NCBI GenBank assembly: GCA_019307645.1
Contig: JAFDJF010000373.1
Span: 1-6,509, forward strand
Direction of reading: 5' to 3'
Length of the DNA stretch: 6,509 nucleotides
Origin: Deltaproteobacteria bacterium
Lineage (GTDB): Bacteria > Desulfobacterota > DSM-4660 > Desulfatiglandales > Desulfatiglandaceae
Below the pieces are notes generated by a model, which did not search any database, had not been told where the DNA came from, and was given only the letters and a program-made list of their open reading frames with translations. Made by a program: the position numbers and the translations under genes. Positions 1-5,350 of the stretch are shown here, in pieces. How positions within the stretch are numbered: the first letter of the stretch is position 1; each line of letters starts with the position of its first letter.

Positions 1-120
1 CGCAAACACCATTGACACAACGATCTTTCCCAGCCAGTGGCAGAGGCCAATGGGCAGATATCGCGTTGAAAAGAAAATGGCATAATAGGAAATGGGTCTG
101 TCAAGTATATGTCGGCGCAT
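1..120 (-). CDS. Partial LpxL/HtrB-like lipid acyltransferase (N-terminal 40 codons)
   Basis: An ATG at 118-120 opens a frame that stays open for 40 codons to the window edge. The start lies 2 nt after the TAA of the plsC-like gene (the junction reads TAATCATG), with AAAGAG about 7 nt upstream inside that gene's last codons, so the two are probably translationally coupled. The peptide begins MRRHILDRPISYYAIF and continues with a hydrophobic stretch containing RYLPIGLCHWLGK. An aromatic and basic start followed by a membrane-seeking helix is typical of the LpxL/HtrB family of inner-membrane acyltransferases, which transfer acyl chains from acyl-ACP to lipid A or related glycolipids. The catalytic HX4D motif of that family would lie beyond the window, so the product call rests only on the N-terminus and on the acyltransferase next door. 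Coding status is fairly likely; the family is tentative. Confidence 0.55.
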   Translation of the reverse strand, partial: MRRHILDRPISYYAIFFSTRYLPIGLCHWLGKIVVSMVFA

Positions 121-122
121 GA

Positions 123-881
123 TTATCTCTTTGATGTGAGCGCGCCGTAGTTCAGGTCAAGATTCTTTTCAATGGCGGATTTCACAACAGACATTAATTC
201 ATCCTTTCTTTTCTCGTCGAATGCTGAGGTGTCAATCAGGTCCCCAACAACGATTTCTATCTTACCGGGCATCAGGTCCATAGTCCCTTTAGGCAGTACA
301 AAGCGGCTTCCATTTACCGTTACAGGGAGAATGGGGATTCCTGACCTCAAAGCAATCAGCGCACCCCCCTTGTGAAATTTTTGCAGGCGTCCATCCCTGC
401 TTCTTGTTCCCTCCGGGAATACAACCACGGACATCCCTCTTTTAATTTTCTCAAACGCTGCATCTAAACCTGAAAAAGCATCCTTGTATCTCTTCCTGTC
501 CACATAAATGTGCCCCATCCGTTCAAGAGCAAGACCAAAGACCGGAATCTTCTTTATGTCTGATTTGATGATCCAGCGGAGTTGAAGCGGGAGTCTGGCA
601 ATTAATATCCACACGTCAAACAGACTCTGGTGATTGGACATAATGATATATGACCGACCTTTTTCTATCTTTTCTTTCCCCCTTATGGACATCCGGGTGC
701 CGGAGAGGTATACATTCATAAGGGACCAGAATCTGCCGATATAATGCACGCATTTTCCCCCTCTATCCAGGGGTGATATGGCAATAATAAGAAGTGCCAG
801 AATAAGCGTATTGACAATCAGGGCAATCAGGTAAAACGGGCGTATTAAGGGATATAATACATAATAAAAGAGAATGTTCAA
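123..881 (-). CDS. plsC: 1-acyl-sn-glycerol-3-phosphate acyltransferase (PlsC family)
   Basis: This 252-residue protein is of normal PlsC length. It should transfer an acyl chain to the sn-2 position of lysophosphatidic acid, or to a related lysolipid, at the inner membrane. A hydrophobic N-terminal segment (about residues 5-36) is the membrane anchor. The acyltransferase blocks are in order: NHQSLFD at 83-89 with the catalytic HX4D (H84, D89), GHIYVDRKR at 123-131, FPEGTRS at 155-161 for phosphate binding, and GIPILPVTVNGS at 181-192. The start codon is TTG (879-881); AGAAGG lies about 7 nt upstream, which supports it. The next gene downstream starts 2 nt after this stop, so the two form an operon. 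Upstream, a 173-bp gap with a dispersed repeat separates it from the radical SAM gene, so cotranscription with that gene is possible but unproven. Genomes often carry several PlsC paralogues, so this may act on a special lipid rather than bulk phospholipid. Confidence 0.9.
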   Translation of the reverse strand: MNILFYYVLYPLIRPFYLIALIVNTLILALLIIAISPLDRGGKCVHYIGRFWSLMNVYLSGTRMSIRGKEKIEKGRSYIIMSNHQSLFDVWILIARLPLQLRWIIKSDIKKIPVFGLALERMGHIYVDRKRYKDAFSGLDAAFEKIKRGMSVVVFPEGTRSRDGRLQKFHKGGALIALRSGIPILPVTVNGSRFVLPKGTMDLMPGKIEIVVGDLIDTSAFDEKRKDELMSVVKSAIEKNLDLNYGALTSKR

Positions 882-901
882 TTTTTCGCCTTCTTGCCCT
901 T

Positions 902-924
902 AGGGTTCGCGTAAAAATAACTTC
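902..924 (+). repeat. Dispersed repeat, copy A
   Basis: This 23-bp stretch beginning AGGGTTCGCGTAAAAATAAC matches copy B (minus strand, 5310 to 5288) at 21 of 23 positions. The match then resumes as ATTTTGGC one or two bases further on in both copies. It lies about 9 bp upstream of the ribosome binding site of the plsC-like gene and is oriented away from it. A weaker copy C is at 2577-2603. The function is unknown. Confidence 0.7.
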
Positions 925-980
925 GATTTTGGCGCTCAGATCCAGGTTAGGTTTGGTAGATTTTAAAGAGCAAAAGGCGC

Positions 981-1016
981 CCCGATTAAATACAAAAACA
1001 AGTTTATTTAATTGGG
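981..1016. repeat. Inverted repeat, 12-bp stem
   Basis: CCCGATTAAATA (981-992) pairs with TATTTAATTGGG (1005-1016) across a 12-nt loop, with one G-U pair when read on the plus strand. It lies 39 bp beyond the stop of the radical SAM gene. In that gene's transcript the G-U becomes an A-C mismatch and only a short T run follows after a GC-rich segment. It could be a weak terminator, but it does not look like a standard one. Confidence 0.4.
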
Positions 1017-1054
1017 CAGGCAGTAATAGTGGACTATTTCAAGGTTCTCTCTTT

Positions 1055-2419
1055 TTATAATCTGCTATAATATTTTTTCCACAGCTTATCCGCAATCTCG
1101 CCGTATTTTTCAGCGTAGTCATCTATTTCATGAACCAGATTTTCATAGACGATCTCGGCCCCTTTGTGCGTAAAGTACGCATTATGGTCGGCAATGGCAT
1201 TTCTGCTTATCTCAGGTTTGTCAATAATGATGCAGGGCCGGAGGAGATTTTCATGAGAGGGAAGCCGGCTGCAGATGGACTGGAACAGCGGTGCCCGTAA
1301 GGCATCCTGCAGTGAGTTGGTTCTGATATTGTGCGTTGCGAAATGACAGAAAACGCAGGGCTCGATATCGCCATTGGCATTTACATGGAAATATTTTCTC
1401 CCTCCGGATATGCAGCCCCCGACCACAGGACCGTCGTTCCAGAAATCGGCCAGAAATATGGGTTTGGAGGCACGAAGTGCGGCCAGTCGTTCAACCTGGT
1501 GGCCCCTTTGCTCGGGCGTTGGCATCATCTCAAAATCCGGCTCGCGGCCTATGGGCACATACATAAAGAACCAGCCCAGGGTGCACCCCTTTTCTATCAT
1601 GAAATCAATAAATTCATCGCTGGCAAGTGATTCTGCATTCCGGCGTGTCAGGGTTGCAGAAAACCCGAACAGGACTTTGGCCTCTCTCAATAAATCCATG
1701 GCCTGCATTACCTTTTCAAAGTGTCCTGATCCCCTGCGATTGTCGGTTTCCTCCCGGTAGCCCTCAATACTTATGGCAGGGATAACATTGCCCGCCTTGG
1801 CAAGTCTCTGACAGGTTTCCCTGTCAATCAGGCTGCCGTTTGTGTAAATGTGAAAAATTACGTCGTTATGTTTTTCAAAGATGTCGAAGATACTCGGGTG
1901 GAACAGCGGCTCACCCCCTGAAACCACACAGAAATAGATCCCCATTTCTTTTGCCTGGTTGAGAACTCGGTCTATTTCTTCAAAGGTAAGCTCTGCATCT
2001 TTCTCATAAGACCCGGCATAGCAGCCATAACAGTTCAGGTTGCATTTCATGCTCGGGCTGATAACAAAAAAGCCCGGGGGATAGAATCCGTCATATGTTT
2101 CGGAGAAATGCTTTCTCCTGTTTGTGCCCACCAGCAACTGATTAATTAGAAAAGTCTTAATAATCATTTTTCGGTGGTGGGGGTTTGTTCCGCGCAATAT
2201 TTTTTTGGTTACGGACAAGCTGGGGTGGTCGCTGTCAAATGTTTCCTTGATCCACCTTATTTTTTCCACATAATAGTCTTTTTTAACAAGTTTTTCAGCG
2301 ACCAAAACGATGAGCGAGTATGACCATCGGAAACACCTTTCGCTTTTTATCCGTGCAAGAAGGGAAAAGAGCACATTGATTGCATGTACAAGGAGGGTTT
2401 GCTTTAAACTGGTTAACAT
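1055..2419 (-). CDS. Radical SAM protein with SPASM-like C-terminal cysteine region
   Basis: This 454-residue protein has three parts. Residues 1-115 are a largely helical, basic extension with no motif I recognise. The radical SAM core begins at FFVISPSMKCNLNCYGC; its CX3CX2C motif (C126, C130, C133) binds the 4Fe-4S cluster that cleaves S-adenosylmethionine, and SGGEP (167-171) contacts SAM. The C-terminal region has C336-X13-G350-X4-C355-X2-C358, which fits the start of a SPASM/twitch pattern, followed by C383 and C396, so at least one auxiliary Fe-S cluster is likely. The substrate cannot be read from the sequence. SPASM enzymes often modify peptides, but no precursor peptide is visible nearby, and the acyltransferases downstream suggest a lipid or glycolipid link (inference). 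The ATG at 2417-2419 has AAGGA about 14 nt upstream, a longer spacing than usual. No better start is seen. Confidence 0.88.
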   Translation of the reverse strand: MLTSLKQTLLVHAINVLFSLLARIKSERCFRWSYSLIVLVAEKLVKKDYYVEKIRWIKETFDSDHPSLSVTKKILRGTNPHHRKMIIKTFLINQLLVGTNRRKHFSETYDGFYPPGFFVISPSMKCNLNCYGCYAGSYEKDAELTFEEIDRVLNQAKEMGIYFCVVSGGEPLFHPSIFDIFEKHNDVIFHIYTNGSLIDRETCQRLAKAGNVIPAISIEGYREETDNRRGSGHFEKVMQAMDLLREAKVLFGFSATLTRRNAESLASDEFIDFMIEKGCTLGWFFMYVPIGREPDFEMMPTPEQRGHQVERLAALRASKPIFLADFWNDGPVVGGCISGGRKYFHVNANGDIEPCVFCHFATHNIRTNSLQDALRAPLFQSICSRLPSHENLLRPCIIIDKPEISRNAIADHNAYFTHKGAEIVYENLVHEIDDYAEKYGEIADKLWKKYYSRL

Positions 2420-2576
2420 GTTTATGTTTTTTGTCCTTGGTCCCGCGGGTTGTTCTGTCCTTGAGCTGAGCTTCAGACAGTCCGGGTATTGAATTTCCTT
2501 AACTCTTAATATTTGTCAGAGGTTGTTATAATAGTCAAGGCTGAACATGTTTTCTCATGCTGGGCGTCGATTCTGA

Positions 2577-2603
2577 CAGGTTATTTTTGCCCAAGTCCTA
2601 AGG
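2577..2603 (-). repeat. Dispersed repeat, copy C (diverged)
   Basis: GGTTATTTTTGCCCAAGTCC lies within this stretch. Over the 23-bp core it matches copy B at 18 positions and copy A at 16; the following AAGG is also shared with copy A. It is oriented towards the radical SAM gene but lies about 160 bp from its start. Weaker similarity to the GAGCGCC segment beside copy A continues at its left side. Confidence 0.5.
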
Positions 2604-2640
2604 TTGATGGTCGCCGGAATGACGAGAAATGGTGTTTTCC

Positions 2641-2755
2641 GACTTTTTACGAAACCGTCGAGGTTAATATTTGAACAAGAGAAAATCGTCTGCTAGACTT
2701 CATTACTGCTATGATTTTTTTGGGCTGATGATGTTTCATGGCATCGTAGAAAGTC
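2641..2755. repeat. Segment bounded by inverted related 22-mers
   Basis: GACTTTTTACGAAACC begins at 2641 on the plus strand. A related sequence, GACTTTCTACGATGCC, is read on the minus strand from 2755 to 2734. They match at 15 of 22 positions, with 11 of the first 12 identical. The arrangement resembles a small non-autonomous element of about 115 bp with decayed terminal inverted repeats. No target-site duplication was identified, so the call is tentative. Confidence 0.35.
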
Positions 2756-2776
2756 ATTACTTAGACGATTTCACTA

Positions 2777-2804
2777 TTGTCCAAAATAGGTTTTATTTGG
2801 ACAA
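2777..2804. repeat. 9-bp inverted repeat beside the long palindrome
   Basis: TTGTCCAAA (2777-2785) and TTTGGACAA (2796-2804) are perfect reverse complements separated by 10 nt. The right arm overlaps the first two bases of the long palindrome, so both may belong to one compound element. Confidence 0.5.
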
Positions 2805-2863
2805 AATGTAGGGTGGGCTTTGCCCACCATGTTGATAGGTGGGCAAAGCCCACCCTACATTTT
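2803..2863. repeat. 61-bp REP-like palindrome with self-complementary arms
   Basis: The left arm (2803-2828) and right arm (2838-2863) are perfect 26-bp reverse complements around a 9-nt loop (2829-2837). Each arm also contains its own hairpin: GGTGGGC-TTT-GCCCACC at 2812-2828 and GGTGGGC-AAA-GCCCACC at 2838-2854. The sequence can therefore fold as one long stem or two short ones, as REP/BIME-type elements do. It resembles the GGTGGGCAAAGCCCACC repeats known from several proteobacterial genomes (from memory, not searched). The T run after the right arm could make it terminate transcription on the plus strand. Confidence 0.9.
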
Positions 2864-2867
2864 TTCT

Positions 2868-2928
2868 GGATTCACGCTTTTGCCGTAATGACAGGGAGTT
2901 ATCTCATTTCCGCTTTCGCGGGGACCTA
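2868..2928. repeat. Two degraded palindromic repeat units
   Basis: GGATTCACGCTTTTGCCGTA (from 2868) and CATTTCCGCTTTCGCGGGGA (from 2904) both resemble the common intergenic motif GATTCCCGCTTTCGCGGGAA followed by TGAC. The first retains the trailing AATGAC and the second retains the CCGC-TTTC-GCGG hairpin. Both look decayed. The family assignment is from memory of similar intergenic sequences. Confidence 0.45.
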
Positions 2929-2969
2929 TGAGCTATTACCCCTGATTATTGAATTGTCACTTTTGAACT

Positions 2970-2975
2970 TATAAT
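2970..2975 (+). promoter_or_regulatory. TATAAT box overlapping the glycosyltransferase start codon
   Basis: A perfect TATAAT includes the first two bases of the ATG. A possible -35, TTGAAT at 2949-2954, lies 15 bp upstream, shorter than the usual 17. If used, transcription would begin inside the gene, so this is either chance or a sign that the true start arrangement is unusual. Confidence 0.2.
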
Positions 2976-3669
2976 GTTTACCGAAGACAAAAAAATCTGT
3001 GCCGTTATCCCGGCATTTGAAAATCATGCTACCATTGGCAGGCTTATCAAAGAAACACGTCGTTATATTGATCACGTTGTAGTGGTAGATGACGGTTCAT
3101 CAGATAATACGGCTCGTTTAGCAGATGATGCGGGTGCCCATGTCTTGAGGCTTCAGAAAAACAGGGGCAAAGGGAATGCCTTGCGCATCGGGTTCCGTTA
3201 TGCGACTGCGAATGCTTTTGATGCGATTATTACCCTTGATGCTGATTTTCAGCACGATCCCGCTGAGATACCGAAATTCATTGAGTCCTTTTGGAGAAAT
3301 AATCTGCAGATTGTCGTTGGGAACAGGTTACACGGTAAAGACAGAATCCCAAGGATTCGTTACTGTCCGAATAAGATAGGGACATATTTATTCTCGTGGT
3401 TGATCGGTCGGGATATCAAGGATTCACAATGCGGTTTCAGGCTTTATGACCGTAAGGTCATGGAAACAATTCATATCCTGAATGACGGGTTTGAGGCGGA
3501 AGCGGACATATTACTGAGGGCGGGTAAGCGGGGATACGCCATCGGGTTTGTGCCGATCGAGCCGATCTATTTTTCGGGCAATCAGCACAAATCGTCCTAC
3601 CGGCCCATAAAGGATACGTTTCGAATCAGTATCATATTCCTCATGAATCTGTTCTGGAAGGATCGATGA
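2974..3669 (+). CDS. Family 2 glycosyltransferase, dolichyl-phosphate mannosyltransferase-like
   Basis: This 231-residue protein is a single GT-A domain of the DPM1-like subgroup of GT2. Family members move a sugar from a nucleotide donor to a polyprenyl-phosphate carrier or another lipid-linked acceptor at the inner membrane. Visible motifs are VVDDGSSD (37-44) for nucleotide binding, NRGKGNALR (63-71), the metal-binding DXD in LDADFQHDP (D89, D91), SQCGFRLY (151-158), GFEAEADIL (172-180) and a basic HKSSYRPIKD segment (205-214). There are no C-terminal transmembrane helices of the kind seen in longer relatives, only a short amphipathic tail. An in-frame TGA at 2950-2952 makes the ATG at 2974 the only reasonable start, but no Shine-Dalgarno sequence precedes it. 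It is the only plus-strand gene here and faces the FAD oxidoreductase, so it is probably transcribed alone. Donor and acceptor are unknown. Confidence 0.88.
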   Translation: MFTEDKKICAVIPAFENHATIGRLIKETRRYIDHVVVVDDGSSDNTARLADDAGAHVLRLQKNRGKGNALRIGFRYATANAFDAIITLDADFQHDPAEIPKFIESFWRNNLQIVVGNRLHGKDRIPRIRYCPNKIGTYLFSWLIGRDIKDSQCGFRLYDRKVMETIHILNDGFEAEADILLRAGKRGYAIGFVPIEPIYFSGNQHKSSYRPIKDTFRISIIFLMNLFWKDR

Positions 3670-3679
3670 AGACAAGCAA

Positions 3680-3759
3680 AGGTATAAGGTGTACGGTATA
3701 AGGTATACGGTAAGCGGTACGGGATAAAAGCTCCCCCTTTACCTTAAACCTCATACCTC
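3680..3759. terminator. Imperfect inverted repeat between convergent genes, possible bidirectional terminator
   Basis: The segment TTTACCTTAAACCTCATACCT (3739 on) read in reverse complement matches the start of the 14-bp tandem array (3680-3700) at about 17 of 20 positions, giving a long imperfect stem with the rest of the array in the loop. Convergent genes end on either side (3669 and 3780). No clean GC stem with a T run is present, so a terminator role is inferred from position and foldability only. Confidence 0.35.
3681..3720 (+). repeat. 14-bp tandem repeat (GGTATAAGGTRTAC)
   Basis: GGTATAAGGTGTAC (3681-3694) is followed directly by GGTATAAGGTATAC (3695-3708) and a shorter diverged unit GGTAAGCGGTAC (3709-3720). 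The array begins 12 bp after the glycosyltransferase stop codon, in the gap between convergent genes. Confidence 0.85.
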
Positions 3760-3779
3760 ACAGCCTAAATGCCTACAGC

Positions 3780-5264
3780 CTATGTATCTGAGTTACGGAT
3801 AATTTTTGACACAAAGGCCCCTGACATGGCGCTTCCGACTATCCCGTGAGCCGGATGCGTATAATGTCCCACCATGAGCAGGTTTTCTATGGCCGTGCGG
3901 TTGGGCGGTCGCTGTGGGCCCACCTGGCCGCATGCAGCATCCAGGCCGTACATGGCCCCTTCCTCATTTCCGGTTCGCTTAAACAGGGTCCCCGGAGTTG
4001 CATGTTCCACAAAGAGTGCGTGGGACGCGATATCAAGTCCCGTATAGGTGCGGATTTCGGAAAAGACAAGCCTTTGAAGACGCTCAAACGCGTCGTTTTC
4101 CCCATAATTTTTCTCAAAGAGACCGGCCCGGGGTGCATGGACAAGTACCTTGAGGCCGTGATGGCCGGGCGGGGCCAGGGAAGAGTCCATCAGGCTCGGG
4201 GTGGTGATAACAATATGCAGCCCGTCCTCCATTGAGCCTCTTTCCATGGCATTGTTCATGGCCTCAAGATCCTTAGTCGTGTTGATGGAGACAAAATAAG
4301 GCCAGTCAGGAGGAAGGTTTTCCTGCTGCAGTTTTACATAAAAAAGGACTGCAGACAGTGATGGTTTGTACTTTTCCAGGCGGTGCATCCTTCCGTAAAG
4401 GTGAAGACCATCGGGCAGCAGGCGCTGTATCCGGAAAGGATTGGTGTTGGCAATTATCCATTTGGCATATATTTCATTTCCATTGGAAAGACCGACACCG
4501 ACTGCTTTTTTCCCACGGGTGATGATTCGGGTTACCTCATGGCCGCAGGCGATTTCTGCACCTTTCCTTTTTATCCCTCGGGCAAGGGTCTCGCTCAGTG
4601 CCCCCATTCCGCCTTTGGGGTAAAAGACACCGTTATTGAGCACCTTGGCCCAGAGCACGGCAACAAAGGTATAAGAGAGTGCGCTTGGGGGCAAAGACGT
4701 GGGCAGTGCTGACAAGGCAAGGGTTATATCCGGATGGCCATTAAAAAATGTATTAATAATGTCAGCATGTGATTTTCTGACATAGCGGAACAGTGTGGGG
4801 AATGAGAGGGGGAGCAGGAGCTTTTTCCACAGGGGGGCGTTCTCAAAGGCAACAAACTCCCGGCCTAATCTGGCAGTAAGTGTGCCATAGGCGTCAATGG
4901 CATTGGCCTGATCAGGGAAGCGGTTTTTTATTCCCTCAAGATATGCTGTCGGGTCCTGGTAGTTTAAGCGCAGGTCAAAGTCAGGATAAATGTTCCAGAT
5001 GGCATTTATGGGCAGGAATGTCAGTTCATCGATGACGCCCAATTTGCTGAGGATGTTGTGCAGTTCTGCTCCGGGGCTGACTGCTGATACAAAGGCGCCG
5101 GTGGCGTCAAAATAAAAACCATTACGTGTAAAGCCCGTCACATAACCGCCGACCTTGGCGTCTTTTTCAAACAGGAGCACCTGTTTGCCCTGTGCGGCCA
5201 GAAGCCCTGCTGATACAAGACCACCGATTCCTCCGCCTATAACAATAACATCAGGTTGTTTCAT
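3780..5264 (-). CDS. FAD-dependent oxidoreductase, phytoene desaturase/carotenoid isomerase-like
   Basis: The protein has 494 residues from the ATG at 5262-5264. An in-frame TTG at 5280-5282 would add six residues, but it lies in a dispersed repeat and neither start has a Shine-Dalgarno sequence. The ATG puts the Rossmann motif right at the N-terminus, as usual in the family. Using the longer numbering, VIVIGGGIGG (12-21) and E39 bind FAD, VGGYVTGF (44-51) follows, YPKGGMGALSETLARGI (221-237) is the typical CrtI/CrtISO segment, and LLMVGHYTHPAHGIVGSAMSG (468-488) is the C-terminal FAD-binding motif. Relatives desaturate, saturate or isomerise long polyenes or retinoids. No phytoene synthase or other carotenoid gene is in view, so the substrate is unknown and may be another polyene or lipid. 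SppA ends 85 bp upstream on the same strand, so cotranscription is possible. Confidence 0.85.
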   Translation of the reverse strand: MKQPDVIVIGGGIGGLVSAGLLAAQGKQVLLFEKDAKVGGYVTGFTRNGFYFDATGAFVSAVSPGAELHNILSKLGVIDELTFLPINAIWNIYPDFDLRLNYQDPTAYLEGIKNRFPDQANAIDAYGTLTARLGREFVAFENAPLWKKLLLPLSFPTLFRYVRKSHADIINTFFNGHPDITLALSALPTSLPPSALSYTFVAVLWAKVLNNGVFYPKGGMGALSETLARGIKRKGAEIACGHEVTRIITRGKKAVGVGLSNGNEIYAKWIIANTNPFRIQRLLPDGLHLYGRMHRLEKYKPSLSAVLFYVKLQQENLPPDWPYFVSINTTKDLEAMNNAMERGSMEDGLHIVITTPSLMDSSLAPPGHHGLKVLVHAPRAGLFEKNYGENDAFERLQRLVFSEIRTYTGLDIASHALFVEHATPGTLFKRTGNEEGAMYGLDAACGQVGPQRPPNRTAIENLLMVGHYTHPAHGIVGSAMSGAFVSKIIRNSDT

Positions 5265-5287
5265 CTGAAGATGAGATGCCAAAATGT

Positions 5288-5310
5288 GAAGTTATTTTTG
5301 CGCGAGCCCT
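5288..5310 (-). repeat. Dispersed repeat, copy B
   Basis: Read on the minus strand this begins AGGGCTCGCGCAAAAATAAC and matches copy A at 21 of 23 positions. Similarity continues with ATTTTGGC at 5285-5278, which runs over the alternative TTG start of the FAD oxidoreductase. It points towards that gene and ends about 24 bp from the preferred ATG, so it occupies most of the 5' leader. Confidence 0.7.
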
Positions 5311-5311
5311 T

Positions 5312-5350
5312 AGAGCCGGTTTCAAAATAGAACGTTTTGAACCCGGTTCT
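5312..5350. repeat. Imperfect hairpin at the end of sppA
   Basis: AGAGCCGGTTTCAAAA (5312-5327) pairs with TTTTGAACCCGGTTCT (5335-5350) at 14 of 16 positions plus one G-U on the plus strand, around a 7-nt loop. The right arm touches the last base of the sppA stop codon, and copy B of the dispersed repeat begins 2 bp from the left arm. No T run follows on the minus strand, so it is not a standard terminator. It may instead be part of the repeat element or an mRNA 3'-end or processing structure. Confidence 0.5.

Larger units (their letters stand above)
2420..2973. other. 554-bp divergent intergenic region made largely of repeats
   Basis: No credible coding region lies between the radical SAM start and the glycosyltransferase start. 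In order it holds repeat copy C (2577-2603), a GCCGGAATGACG motif (2613-2624), two inverted related segments (2641-2662 and 2734-2755), a 9-bp inverted repeat (2777-2804), a 61-bp palindrome (2803-2863) and two degraded palindromic units (2868-2928). Promoters for both divergent genes should be here, but no convincing -35/-10 pair stands out. A lone TATAAT is present at 2527-2532 without a matching -35. Confidence 0.75.

Noticed and set aside
1331..1760. Several plus-strand frames of 76-128 codons opposite the radical SAM gene
   Set aside because: They are antisense to a gene with clear motifs, have no recognisable domain, and several overlap each other in different frames.
2510..2538. Possible minus-strand promoter for the radical SAM gene with TTGACT at 2538-2533
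   Set aside because: No sequence close to TATAAT lies 16-18 bp downstream, so the hexamer alone is not evidence.
2777..2974. 65-codon plus-strand open frame covering the long palindrome
   Set aside because: It is a translation of the repeat region itself (GFAHH and RWAKPTLH come from the two arms). It has no domain and ends by overlapping the glycosyltransferase start.
3681..3759. CRISPR-like array
   Set aside because: The units are directly adjacent with no unique spacers and are only 14 bp long.
3846..4235. 129-codon plus-strand frame and an 85-codon minus-strand frame inside the FAD oxidoreductase
   Set aside because: Both are alternative-frame shadows of the conserved C-terminal part of the oxidoreductase.
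5265..5282. TTG start giving the FAD oxidoreductase six extra residues
   Set aside because: The codon lies within the extended dispersed repeat B, has no ribosome binding site, and the following ATG places the Rossmann motif at the usual position. It is not fully excluded.
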